From assembly GCF_003990045.1 (NCBI RefSeq), contig NZ_RZGZ01000002.1, positions 806,001-870,000 of the forward strand: a DNA stretch of 64,000 nt. Direction: 5' to 3'. The notes beneath the pieces are model-generated. The model was not told where the DNA came from and made no database searches. It saw only the letters and a program-made list of their open reading frames with translations. A program made the position numbers and the translations under genes. Source of the stretch: Labedella endophytica (lineage in GTDB: Bacteria; Actinomycetota; Actinomycetes; Actinomycetales; Microbacteriaceae). Each line of letters starts with the position of its first letter. Within the stretch, counting starts at the first letter, position 1. This document shows, piece after piece, positions 44,885-52,831 of this stretch.

Positions 44885-45928
44885 TCAGGCGAGCGTGCGA
44901 GGCACCTCTCGCCAGAGGTCGACGTCGTCGTCCGGGTCGTCGGAACCCGGCGCGGGCTTCGACAGACCGACGAGCGTCACCGCGGCGGCGGAGTCGATCG
45001 GCGCGGTGCGGATGATGAGCCTCTCCGTCTTCGTCTCGGCGACGGTCGAGGCGACGACCGCGAGCACCCGGTCGACGTCCACCTCGGGGAGCTCGTCCAT
45101 CGTGCCCTCGTCCAGGAGGGAGACGGCGGTCCCCCGTCGTCGCGCCGCGAGCACCTCTCGGCGCACGTCGTCGTTGAGCAGTCGGCGACCGCGGATCTCG
45201 TCGCGGAGTCCTGCTTCCAGGAGTCGTGCCTCCTCGCGCTCCTCGACCGTGAGATCGCCTCCGGACAGCACGATGCGCCGCAACGTCGGTCCGGCGAGCC
45301 GTGACGCCTCGTCGAGACGACGTGCCCTCTCGGTGAAGTGGGCGTCCTGAGCGGCCTGCCAGTCCACGGCGGCCCTCTCCGCGAGCACGAGCTTCTCGGC
45401 GTCCCGGCCCGCACGGGCGAGGGCACGAGCGATGACGATCGAGAAGGAGACCCAGACGACGGATCCGGTGACCCCGATCTCCGCCGCCTGCTGTAGCCCG
45501 ACCAGCAGGAGCGTCTCGCCCGGCTCGAGGGCCCCGGCCGCCCAGACGACCGACTGGACCGCGAGGAATGCCACCCCCGCCCAAGCCGTCCATTCCCTCC
45601 GGCGGGCGGCCGTGATCGTCATCAGCGTGCCGATGGAGGCGACGTGCCACGTCGCGTAGCCGTTGTTGCTCCCGGGATCGAGCTCGCTCGTGACGAGGAG
45701 ACTGAGCGCGATCGACGTCGCGAGGTTGAAGAAGCCGAGCCACAGGGGCATCTGGACAGGCGACGTCGGCCACAGGCTCATCGTCGTCGCCACGATATAG
45801 AGGACCATCGCGGCGACACTCGGCCACGGTGATTCGGGCACCGAGAGCGTGACGACGCCGCGGAAGACGTGGTACAGGGAGAAGAGGCCGGCGAGCGCGA
45901 GCATCGTGTACCGGCTGACGCGGATCAT
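44885..45928 (-). CDS. Polytopic membrane protein of the two-component module
   Basis: 347-residue protein with about six membrane segments in residues 8-175 (the sixth contains GVTGSVVWVSFSIVIARALA), followed by a 170-residue cytoplasmic part (WQAAQDAHFTERARRLDEAS; EARLLEAGLRDEIRGRRLLNDDVRREVLAARRRG). Its layout copies a histidine kinase, but no phospho-accepting His box or ATP-binding motifs are visible. It overlaps the true kinase gene by ATGA. It may be a kinase partner or sensor subunit; I know of no named family. Confidence 0.75.
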   Translation of the reverse strand: MIRVSRYTMLALAGLFSLYHVFRGVVTLSVPESPWPSVAAMVLYIVATTMSLWPTSPVQMPLWLGFFNLATSIALSLLVTSELDPGSNNGYATWHVASIGTLMTITAARRREWTAWAGVAFLAVQSVVWAAGALEPGETLLLVGLQQAAEIGVTGSVVWVSFSIVIARALARAGRDAEKLVLAERAAVDWQAAQDAHFTERARRLDEASRLAGPTLRRIVLSGGDLTVEEREEARLLEAGLRDEIRGRRLLNDDVRREVLAARRRGTAVSLLDEGTMDELPEVDVDRVLAVVASTVAETKTERLIIRTAPIDSAAAVTLVGLSKPAPGSDDPDDDVDLWREVPRTLA

Positions 45929-47184
45929 GTCCGGTCCCCCGCCCGGGGCGGCGCCCAGGAGAGGCGCACCGTCGTGCCACGTCCGACCGCCGAGTCGACG
46001 ACGGCCGCCCCGCCGATCGACGCCATCCTCTCGACGATCGACACGCGCACACCGAGCCGGCCGGGTTCGACCTGGGCGGGATCGAAGCCCTCCCCGTCGT
46101 CGGTGATCGTGATCTCCACGGCGGACGGACCCGTCGCGCGCACCGTGACGGCTCGTTCGACCGCGTCACGGCCCGCGTGCTGGATGCTGTTCTGCATGGC
46201 CTGGGTCGCGGCGAGGACCATCGCCTCGGCGACGACGGAGGGGACGACGCGCTCACGCGTGCCGAGCGACGACACCGCGATGGTCCGTTCCATGGACACC
46301 GCCGCCGTCGCGAGCGCGGAGGCGAGCTCCCCGGTCGTGACGACCGCGTCGCTGTCGATGGGCGCGAGCCCGGCATCCCGGAAGTGCGCGAGAGCCTTCA
46401 CCGCGAGAGCGGTGGCGGCGCGCGCCTGCGCGGGAGACGCGGCGCGATCCGCCGCTTGCAGGGCCGCGAGAACGCTGTCGTGGACGATCGCGTCCACCTC
46501 CACCCGCTCGGCCTCGACGGCGTGGAGTCGGACGGCCTCGTCGTACCGGGCGAGGGCTGCGTCCCGCGCGAGGTCGACGCCCACGGCGGACCGCCGGAAC
46601 GTCACACCCACGACGAGCACCACGAGCCCGATGATGATGCCGTAGGAGGCGTCGAACACCCCGAGCGTCCACTGATCCGGCGCGTTCGTCGATGCTCGGA
46701 CGACGCCGTAGAGCATCGGCGAGACGAGCGTGTAGACGACCGCCGCCCGGATGCTCATCGCATAGACCGCACAGGCGCCGGCGACCGTGAGGAGATACCA
46801 GACCCAGGGCTCCTGGGTTTCCGCCCCCGGGGTGTCGACGACGAACGGCCACAGCACGAGGACGATCACGTAGAGCCAGCAGAGGATGAGGCTCGCGATG
46901 CGCATGCCCCGCAACCGGAGCGAGGCGACGAGCAGCCAGAGGATCGCTGCGGCCATCACCACCATGACGACGACGCCGCCCGGCCGAGCGGTCGACGACG
47001 GGTCGAGCAACCCGATGACGATCGCCTGGGCACCGAAGACGATCGTGCCGAGACCGACGGTGCGGGTGAAGAGCTCGTCGACGCGTTGAGAACTGAAGAC
47101 CCTCCGGCCGGAGACCTCGGCGCGCGAGGCGATCGTCGCCGCGATGCTCGCCGGGGGGCGGACGAGGGGTGGGTCAGTCGCCAT
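45925..47184 (-). CDS. Sensor histidine kinase (NarL-system type)
   Basis: 419-residue kinase. Five or six membrane segments occupy residues 40-195. A dimerisation region has the probable phospho-accepting His235 in EVDAIVHDSVLAAL. The HATPase domain at about 315-412 shows N332 in QNSIQHAG, DDGEGFD (362-368) and GRGTTVRL. The first 36 residues are cytoplasmic. It overlaps the response regulator gene by 11 bases and the following membrane-protein gene by 4. The signal is unknown. Confidence 0.88.
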   Translation of the reverse strand: MATDPPLVRPPASIAATIASRAEVSGRRVFSSQRVDELFTRTVGLGTIVFGAQAIVIGLLDPSSTARPGGVVVMVVMAAAILWLLVASLRLRGMRIASLILCWLYVIVLVLWPFVVDTPGAETQEPWVWYLLTVAGACAVYAMSIRAAVVYTLVSPMLYGVVRASTNAPDQWTLGVFDASYGIIIGLVVLVVGVTFRRSAVGVDLARDAALARYDEAVRLHAVEAERVEVDAIVHDSVLAALQAADRAASPAQARAATALAVKALAHFRDAGLAPIDSDAVVTTGELASALATAAVSMERTIAVSSLGTRERVVPSVVAEAMVLAATQAMQNSIQHAGRDAVERAVTVRATGPSAVEITITDDGEGFDPAQVEPGRLGVRVSIVERMASIGGAAVVDSAVGRGTTVRLSWAPPRAGDRT

Positions 47185-47830
47185 CCGCGTGACCGGGGTT
47201 CAGCTCCGGGAGGATGCCGTCCTCCACGGCACGGCGGAGGAGATCGACCTTCGTCGGGGCTGGTCTCCCCACCTCGACGTACTTGCTGCGGATGCGCCCG
47301 AGGTGCTCCTTCGCCGTGGAGACGGCGATACCGAGTTCGAGCGCGACCTGCTTGAGCGGGAGTCCGGACGCGTAGAGGTGCAGGACGTCGCGTTCCCGCC
47401 GCCCGAGCTGCACCGTCGCGAACTCGCTGTCGGCATCGATCGCGCTGGCCCATTCGAGGTTGTTCAGGACACCGCCGGCCGCGACGGTCGCGATGGAATC
47501 GACGACGACCTCGGTCGGGGACGCCTTCGGGATGACCCCGGCGACGCCGGCTGCGAGTGCCTCGCGCACGCTCGCGACCCGGTCGGCGATGCTGTGGATG
47601 AGGACGGCGGCTCCCGTGGAGTGGGCGCGCTGCACGTTGCTCGTGATCGTCGAGCCGTCCTCGAGCGAGAGGTCGAGGACCACCACGTCGACGGGCTGCT
47701 CGGCCGCCTGACGGACGAAGGCGTCGACGGTCGAGACGCTGTGCACGACCTCGTAACCCGCCATGGCGCACACGGCGGAGACACCCAACCGGACGGACTC
47801 GTGGTCGTCGATGATCGCTACCCGTACCAT
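47174..47830 (-). CDS. Response regulator, NarL/FixJ family
   Basis: 218-residue DNA-binding regulator. The receiver domain (1-120) has the acidic pair Asp8-Asp9, phospho-accepting Asp53 in VVVLDLSLEDGS, and Lys near 102 in VIPKASP. The LuxR-type helix-turn-helix at about 142-205 reads LGRRERDVLHLYASGLPLKQVALELGIAVSTAKEHLGRI. It is first in a three-gene unit with the kinase and membrane protein. TACGAT ends 6 bases before the ATG. Its targets, possibly its own promoter, are unknown. Confidence 0.92.
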   Translation of the reverse strand: MVRVAIIDDHESVRLGVSAVCAMAGYEVVHSVSTVDAFVRQAAEQPVDVVVLDLSLEDGSTITSNVQRAHSTGAAVLIHSIADRVASVREALAAGVAGVIPKASPTEVVVDSIATVAAGGVLNNLEWASAIDADSEFATVQLGRRERDVLHLYASGLPLKQVALELGIAVSTAKEHLGRIRSKYVEVGRPAPTKVDLLRRAVEDGILPELNPGHADGD

Positions 47831-47836
47831 GCGCTC

Positions 47837-47842
47837 ATCGTA
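47837..47842 (-). promoter_or_regulatory. -10 element TACGAT of the two-component unit
   Basis: TACGAT ends 6 bases before the response-regulator ATG and lies in the 15-base gap to the methyltransferase gene; leaderless arrangement. Confidence 0.5.
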
Positions 47843-47845
47843 GCG

Positions 47846-49096
47846 TCACGGACGACCGTTCCCGGCGCGCACGAACGTCGCGACGGCCTCCACGTGGTGT
47901 GTGTGGGGGAAGAGGTCGAACGCACGGAGCGCGACGAGTTCGTAACCGTCCTCCCCGAGCGTCCGCGTGTCGCGTGCGAGCGCGACCGGATCGCACGCGA
48001 CGTAGACGATCTGCGCGGGGGCGAGGGCGGTCACCGACCGCACGACCGCGGTGCCGGCGCCCGAGCGGGGCGGGTCGAGCACGATGGTCGCGTCGCGGTA
48101 GCGGTGGGTGCCCGCATCGCCACCGATCTGGCGGAGGAAACGATCGACGCGCGCCGTCACCGCGCGGCCGCCGAGGACATCCGCCAGGTTCTCCGCGGCG
48201 TGGTCGGTCGCCGAGGATTCCGACTCCACCGTGGTGATCCGGATGTCGCGACCGAAACGATCGGCGAGCGTCCCGGCGAACAGACCGACGCCGCCGTAGA
48301 GATCGAGGTTCGGGGCCGAGGGATCGAAGCGGGCAGGATCGACGGCGCCGGCGACGGCCCCGGCGAGGACCGACGCGGCCTCGCGGTGGACCTGCCAGAA
48401 CCCGAGCGGGTCGAGGGTGTAGGTCCGATCGCCCACGACCTCGCGGAGCGGCCCTCCCCCGGCCACGCCGTCGACGGCGACGATGACCGCGTCGCTCGAC
48501 TGCACCACGTCCACCGTCGTCGACCCCTCGAGGCGATCGTGCAGAGGCGCGGCCTCGGCGACGGCCGGCGACGCGAGGGGCAGGTCGTCGACCGGGATCA
48601 CGCGATGCGATCGCACGGCGTACGGACCGACGCGCCCCTCGTCGTCGACGTGGAGGCTGACACGCGTGCGCCATCCCCTCCCGTCGCCGTTCGCGTCGCC
48701 CGGGGTCGGCTCCACGACCGTGCGAGTGGCCGGAACGGATTCGTCGAGGCCGCCGAATCGCACGAGCGCGTCCGAGAGCACCTCGCCCTTGAGCCGGCGC
48801 TGCGCGGGCAGCGCGATGTGCCCGAACTCGGCCCCGCCGGCCCGGTCGCCGGGATCGCGGTCGATGGACGCGGCGGACCACACGTGCTCGACGCGATCAG
48901 GGGACGCCTCGAGCACCTCGAGGGTCTCCGCGCGCCAGAAGCTCTTCTTGCGCGTGTCGACGATTCGGGCCCTGACCACCTCGCCGGGGATGGTGTCGGG
49001 CACGAAGATCACGCGCCCCTCGTGACGGGCCACGAAGACCCCGCCGTGAGCTACGTTGGTGATCGTCAGATCCACGATGTCGGGTGATTCGGCCAT
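47846..49096 (-). CDS. SAM-dependent RNA (uracil-5) methyltransferase, TrmA/RumA family
   Basis: 416-residue enzyme. An N-terminal TRAM domain (about 5-65, VDLTITNVAHGGVFVARHEGRVIFVPDTIPGEVV) is followed by the methyltransferase domain with NLDLYGGVGLFAGTLADRFG (SAM loop), VLDPPRSGAG and VYVACDPVALARDTRTL, where the Cys is the catalytic nucleophile; a C-terminal EAVATF follows. It has no clear iron-sulfur cysteines, as in many Gram-positive relatives. An ATG 12 bases further upstream (MLERMAES) is an alternative start. Target rRNA or tRNA cannot be decided. Confidence 0.9.
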   Translation of the reverse strand: MAESPDIVDLTITNVAHGGVFVARHEGRVIFVPDTIPGEVVRARIVDTRKKSFWRAETLEVLEASPDRVEHVWSAASIDRDPGDRAGGAEFGHIALPAQRRLKGEVLSDALVRFGGLDESVPATRTVVEPTPGDANGDGRGWRTRVSLHVDDEGRVGPYAVRSHRVIPVDDLPLASPAVAEAAPLHDRLEGSTTVDVVQSSDAVIVAVDGVAGGGPLREVVGDRTYTLDPLGFWQVHREAASVLAGAVAGAVDPARFDPSAPNLDLYGGVGLFAGTLADRFGRDIRITTVESESSATDHAAENLADVLGGRAVTARVDRFLRQIGGDAGTHRYRDATIVLDPPRSGAGTAVVRSVTALAPAQIVYVACDPVALARDTRTLGEDGYELVALRAFDLFPHTHHVEAVATFVRAGNGRP

Positions 49097-49138
49097 GCGT
49101 TCGAGCATGTCACAGCCCGAGCGCGAGAGGACCCTCCC

Positions 49139-49792
49139 CTGCTTCTGTACCTCGCCTCCACGTCCCCCGCGCGACTCGCGCTGCTCCGATCGAGCGGGAT
49201 CGAACCGGTCGTCGTCCCCTCCTCCGTCGACGAGGACGCCGTTCTCGCCGCCGCGAGCGCCGAGCGTCCCCTCGCGCCGACCGAGGTGGTCTCCCTGCTC
49301 GCCCGCGCGAAGGCCGAGGCGGTCGTCGAGCACGTCCTGGCAACCGGCGACGGACCCGGACTCGTCCTCGGTGGCGACTCGATGTTCGAGCTCGACGGTG
49401 AGATCTACGGAAAGCCCCACACCCCCGAGCGCGCACGCGAGCGGTGGCGGCTGCAGCGCGGACGCACCGGCGTGCTCCACTCCGGGCATTGGCTCATCGA
49501 CGTCGACCCGGCCAGCCGCACGACGAGAGGCGCCCGTGGAGACACGGCGGACGCGAGCGTGACGTTCGCCGACGACATCTCCGACGGCGAGATCGATGCC
49601 TACGTCGCGACGGGCGAGCCCCTCGCCGTCGCCGGGGCATTCACGATCGACAGCCTCGGAGCGCCGTTCATCACCGCGGTGTCCGGCGATCCGTCGACCG
49701 TCGTCGGGCTCTCGCTCCCCACACTCCGGCGGCTCGTGCGCGAGTCCGGGTACGAGTGGACCGACCTCTGGAACCGCCGCGGAGCGCTCTGA
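49139..49792 (+). CDS. maf: Maf-family nucleotide pyrophosphatase
   Basis: 217-residue enzyme that hydrolyses non-canonical or modified nucleoside triphosphates. It begins [19 protein letters not shown], the invariable Maf N-terminus, then [27 protein letters not shown] and [26 protein letters not shown]. No ATG, GTG or TTG exists in frame between the preceding stop (49085) and the homologous part. The CTG at 49139 is the only start giving a complete family N-terminus, and GAGAGG lies 8-9 bases upstream. Maf next to the acyl-CoA carboxylase genes is a conserved actinobacterial order. Confidence 0.88.
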   Translation: MLLYLASTSPARLALLRSSGIEPVVVPSSVDEDAVLAAASAERPLAPTEVVSLLARAKAEAVVEHVLATGDGPGLVLGGDSMFELDGEIYGKPHTPERARERWRLQRGRTGVLHSGHWLIDVDPASRTTRGARGDTADASVTFADDISDGEIDAYVATGEPLAVAGAFTIDSLGAPFITAVSGDPSTVVGLSLPTLRRLVRESGYEWTDLWNRRGAL

Positions 49793-49882
49793 GCCTGTCG
49801 TTCCCGGACTCTTTAGTCGATACCCACGCAGTGGGCAGCCATTTTTGTGTATGTTCCTCACAGCGTCGCGGCACGCTCCCCA

Positions 49883-49888
49883 TAGACT
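49883..49888 (+). promoter_or_regulatory. -10 element TAGACT of accA3
   Basis: TAGACT ends 8 bases before the GTG at 49897; no ribosome-binding site. Confidence 0.55.
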
Positions 49889-49896
49889 CGTCTCTT

Positions 49897-51666
49897 GTGC
49901 CACGCATTACGAAGGTCCTCATCGCCAACCGGGGAGAGATCGCGGTCCGAGTGATCCGCGCCGCTCGAGACAGTGGAATCGGCTCCGTCGCCGTCTACGC
50001 CGATCAGGACAGGGACGCGCTCCACGTCCGCCTCGCCGATGAGGCCTACGCGCTCGGCGGCAGTACGAGCGCCGACACGTACCTCGTCATCGAGAAGATC
50101 CTGAGCGTCGCGCGCCGCTCCGGTGCGGATGCCGTCCACCCCGGCTACGGCTTCCTGGCTGAGAACGCGGACTTCGCGCGGGCCGTGATCGAGGCCGGGC
50201 TGATCTGGATCGGTCCGACCCCCGACGCGATCGAGAAGCTCGGCGACAAGGTGTCGGCCCGGCACATCGCCGAGAAGGTGGGGGCACCGCTCGCGCCCGG
50301 CACGCTCAATCCCGTCGCCGACGCCGCCGAGGTGCTCGAGTTCGTCGACGCCCACGGTCTCCCCGTCGCGATCAAGGCGGCGTACGGCGGCGGCGGACGC
50401 GGACTCAAGGTGGCTCGTGAGCGCGAGGAGGTCGCCGAGCTCTTCGAGTCGGCCACGCGCGAGGCCGTCGCGGCGTTCGGTCGCGGCGAGTGCTTCGTCG
50501 AGAAGTACCTCGACAAGCCGCGCCACGTGGAGACCCAGTGCCTCGCGGACGCCCACGGCAACGTCGTCGTCGTGTCCACGCGGGACTGCTCCCTCCAGCG
50601 CCGCCACCAGAAGCTCGTCGAGGAGGCGCCAGCGCCCTTCCTCACCGACGAGCAGACCGCGGAGCTGTACCGCGCATCCAAGGCCATCCTCCGCGAGGTG
50701 GGATACCTCGGCGCAGGAACCTGCGAGTTCCTCATCGGCCAGGACGGCACGGTCTCCTTCCTCGAGGTCAACACCCGTCTGCAGGTCGAGCACCCCGTCT
50801 CCGAGGAGGTCACCGGCATCGACCTCGTGCGTGAGCAGTTCCGCCTGGCCGAGGGCGGCGTGCTCGATTACGACGACCCCGTGCCCACCGGACACTCCAT
50901 CGAGTTCCGCATCAACGGAGAGGACCCGGGTCGCGGATTCCTCCCCCAGCCGGGACCCATCCACGTCTTCAAGACCTTCGGCGGGCCCGGCATCCGGCTC
51001 GACTCCGGTGTCACGGCCGGCGACAGCATCTCGGGGGCCTTCGACTCGCTGCTCGGGAAGATCATCGTCACGGGGCGCGACCGGGCGCAGGCGCTCGAGC
51101 GCAGCCGTCGAGCCCTCGACGAGTTCGAGGTCTCCGGGCTTCCCACCGTGCTCCCGTTCCACCGCCTCATCGTGCGCGACCCCGCGTTCACGGCGGAGGA
51201 CGGCCGCTTCGGCGTGTACACCCGTTGGATCGAGACCGAGTTCGCCGGGGGGATCGAGCCGTGGGACGGCGAGATCGCCGACGGTGAGCCAGCGGCCGAG
51301 CGTCACACGGTCGTCGTCGAGGTGGCGGGGAAGCGACTCGAGGTGAACCTCCCCCAGGCCCTCCTGCCCACGTCGACACCGCGCGGACGCAGCGCGACGC
51401 CGCCGCCGCGTCGCGGCTCGTCCGCGGCGACCTCCGCCGCCGCCACGGGTGACGACGTGAAGGCCCCCATGCAGGCGACGATCGTCAAGGTCGCGGTCGA
51501 GGAGGGCCAGACCGTCGTCAAGGGCGACCTCCTCCTCGTGCTCGAGGCGATGAAGATGGAACAGCCCATCGTCGCGCACAAGGACGGCACGGTGACCTCC
51601 CTCACGGCCCCCACCGGCCAGACCGTCTCGTCGGGCCACCGCCTCCTCTCCCTCCCCTCCGCCTAG
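49897..51666 (+). CDS. accA3: Acyl-CoA carboxylase alpha subunit (biotin carboxylase + BCCP)
   Basis: 589-residue two-domain enzyme. Residues 1-450 form biotin carboxylase ([50 protein letters not shown] loop; [18 protein letters not shown] catalytic region). A linker rich in Arg, Pro and Ser follows, then the biotin carrier domain (about 515-589) with EAMKMEQP; biotinyl Lys is residue 553, 36 before the end. BirA attaches the biotin, and AccD5/AccE complete the complex. GTG start with TAGACT 8 bases upstream. A terminator palindrome lies 10 bases after the stop. Confidence 0.96.
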   Translation: MPRITKVLIANRGEIAVRVIRAARDSGIGSVAVYADQDRDALHVRLADEAYALGGSTSADTYLVIEKILSVARRSGADAVHPGYGFLAENADFARAVIEAGLIWIGPTPDAIEKLGDKVSARHIAEKVGAPLAPGTLNPVADAAEVLEFVDAHGLPVAIKAAYGGGGRGLKVAREREEVAELFESATREAVAAFGRGECFVEKYLDKPRHVETQCLADAHGNVVVVSTRDCSLQRRHQKLVEEAPAPFLTDEQTAELYRASKAILREVGYLGAGTCEFLIGQDGTVSFLEVNTRLQVEHPVSEEVTGIDLVREQFRLAEGGVLDYDDPVPTGHSIEFRINGEDPGRGFLPQPGPIHVFKTFGGPGIRLDSGVTAGDSISGAFDSLLGKIIVTGRDRAQALERSRRALDEFEVSGLPTVLPFHRLIVRDPAFTAEDGRFGVYTRWIETEFAGGIEPWDGEIADGEPAAERHTVVVEVAGKRLEVNLPQALLPTSTPRGRSATPPPRRGSSAATSAAATGDDVKAPMQATIVKVAVEEGQTVVKGDLLLVLEAMKMEQPIVAHKDGTVTSLTAPTGQTVSSGHRLLSLPSA

Positions 51667-51676
51667 CGCCCCCTGA

Positions 51677-51734
51677 CCCCCTAAAAACTTCCTATGTACT
51701 CGAATTTTCGAGCACATAGGAAGTTTTTAGGGGG
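51677..51734. terminator. Terminator palindrome after accA3, left copy of a duplicated element
   Basis: Inverted repeat CCCCCTAAAAACTTCCTATG ... and its complement, with one mismatch (A at 51698) in the stem. The 51 bases 51684-51734 recur with a single difference at 52780-52830, 1096 bases away in the same orientation. The accA3 stop lies 10 bases upstream. Confidence 0.85.
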
Positions 51735-51835
51735 AGGAGGGAGAAGGTGTCATCCACAGGCTCCGCGAGGTCGAATCTTCCCCATTTCGCTGAGCACGCC
51801 GACTGAGCGGACGCCCCGCACGGCACTCTCCACGG

Positions 51836-52780
51836 ATGGAAGACGAACCACTCATCATCCGGCGCCGCGATCGGATCGCTCGCGGCGACTCCATCAGCGA
51901 TCTCGATCGGTCCCTCCGACACGGTGAGCTACTTTCCGTCGCGCCTGGCGCTTACATCCGAGGGGACGTTTGGCGAGATCTGGACCCGAGAGCGCGTCAC
52001 CGTCTTCGCGTACTCGCGTCTCTCGAACGGCTCAGGTCCGAGGCAGTACTCTGCCACTTTTCGGCGGCAGCCCACTGGGGACTGGACATCTGGCAACGGT
52101 GGCCATCGACGGTCGACATCCTTGTCGCCGACGGGGGCCGCTCGTCTGGATCATTCAGGCGGCACAGCGGAGCCGCGGGGCGTCATGAAACGGTGGCCCT
52201 CGGCGACTTCCGGGTGACGACCGTCGCGCAGACGGCCGTCGACATCGCCCTCGTTGTTCCGTTCCACGAGGCCGTCGTCACAATGGACAGCGCCCTGAGA
52301 TTGAGAAGAGATGGCACGGTGGCCACATCGAAGGCTGAGCTTCTCGCAGCGGCCGAACGGATGCGTGGTGTCCCCGGATCCCGGCGTGCGGCTTCGGCCG
52401 CGAACTTCGCCACTCATTTGGCCGAATCACCCTTGGAATCGGTGAGCCGGGTTCGGATCATGGAGGCCGGCTTCCCCGAGCCGCGGCTCCAGGAACCCTT
52501 CAGCGGAGCAGACGGGTTCCGCGCCGTCGTCGACTTCTGGTGGCCTGATTTCGGCGTCATCGGAGAGGCCGACGGTCGCCTCAAATACGGCGGCTCGGCG
52601 GACTCTGACCCTCAGGGAGCACGGCAAGCGGTCATCGCGGAGAAGAATCGCGAGAACACCCTTCGCCGCCTGAGCTCAGGATTCGCTCGCTGGGAGCACA
52701 ACGATGTGGTTCGCCCGGGTCGGCTCAGCTCCATCCTGCTGACCGCTGGCCTCCGCACGTCACGACGCTCCCCCTACTGA
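51836..52780 (+). CDS. AbiEi/DUF559-like protein (winged-helix + endonuclease-like domain)
   Basis: 314-residue protein of a type multiplied in Microbacteriaceae genomes. Residues 10-60 resemble the AbiEi antitoxin-type winged helix (IARGDSISDLDRSLRHGELLSVAPGAYIRGDVW). Residues 225-300 resemble DUF559/Vsr-type nucleases (VVDFWWPDFGVIGEADGRLKYG with Asp and Glu-x-Asp as possible metal ligands; AEKNRENTLRRLSSGFARW). Codon use is less GC-biased at third positions than in neighbours. The gene is enclosed by two copies of the accA3/lpdA terminator, and its stop lies inside the right copy. No toxin partner is adjacent. Activity is unproven; the flanking repeats suggest a transferred cassette. Confidence 0.75.
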   Translation: MEDEPLIIRRRDRIARGDSISDLDRSLRHGELLSVAPGAYIRGDVWRDLDPRARHRLRVLASLERLRSEAVLCHFSAAAHWGLDIWQRWPSTVDILVADGGRSSGSFRRHSGAAGRHETVALGDFRVTTVAQTAVDIALVVPFHEAVVTMDSALRLRRDGTVATSKAELLAAAERMRGVPGSRRAASAANFATHLAESPLESVSRVRIMEAGFPEPRLQEPFSGADGFRAVVDFWWPDFGVIGEADGRLKYGGSADSDPQGARQAVIAEKNRENTLRRLSSGFARWEHNDVVRPGRLSSILLTAGLRTSRRSPY

Positions 52781-52830
52781 AAACTTCCTATGTGCTCGAA
52801 TTTTCGAGCACATAGGAAGTTTTTAGGGGG
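52770..52830. terminator. Terminator palindrome before lpdA, right copy of the duplicated element
   Basis: Perfect 21-bp arms 52780-52800 and 52803-52823. The 5' flank CCCCCTA matches the left copy, with a 3-base CTG insertion that supplies part of the upstream gene's stop region. It lies directly against the lpdA stop codon (52832) and serves both convergent genes. Confidence 0.85.
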
Positions 52831-52831
52831 G

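Noticed and set aside
51677-52830. Classical insertion sequence with terminal inverted repeats
   Set aside because: The flanking elements are direct copies of a hairpin terminator. No transposase is encoded between them and no separate target-site duplication is visible.
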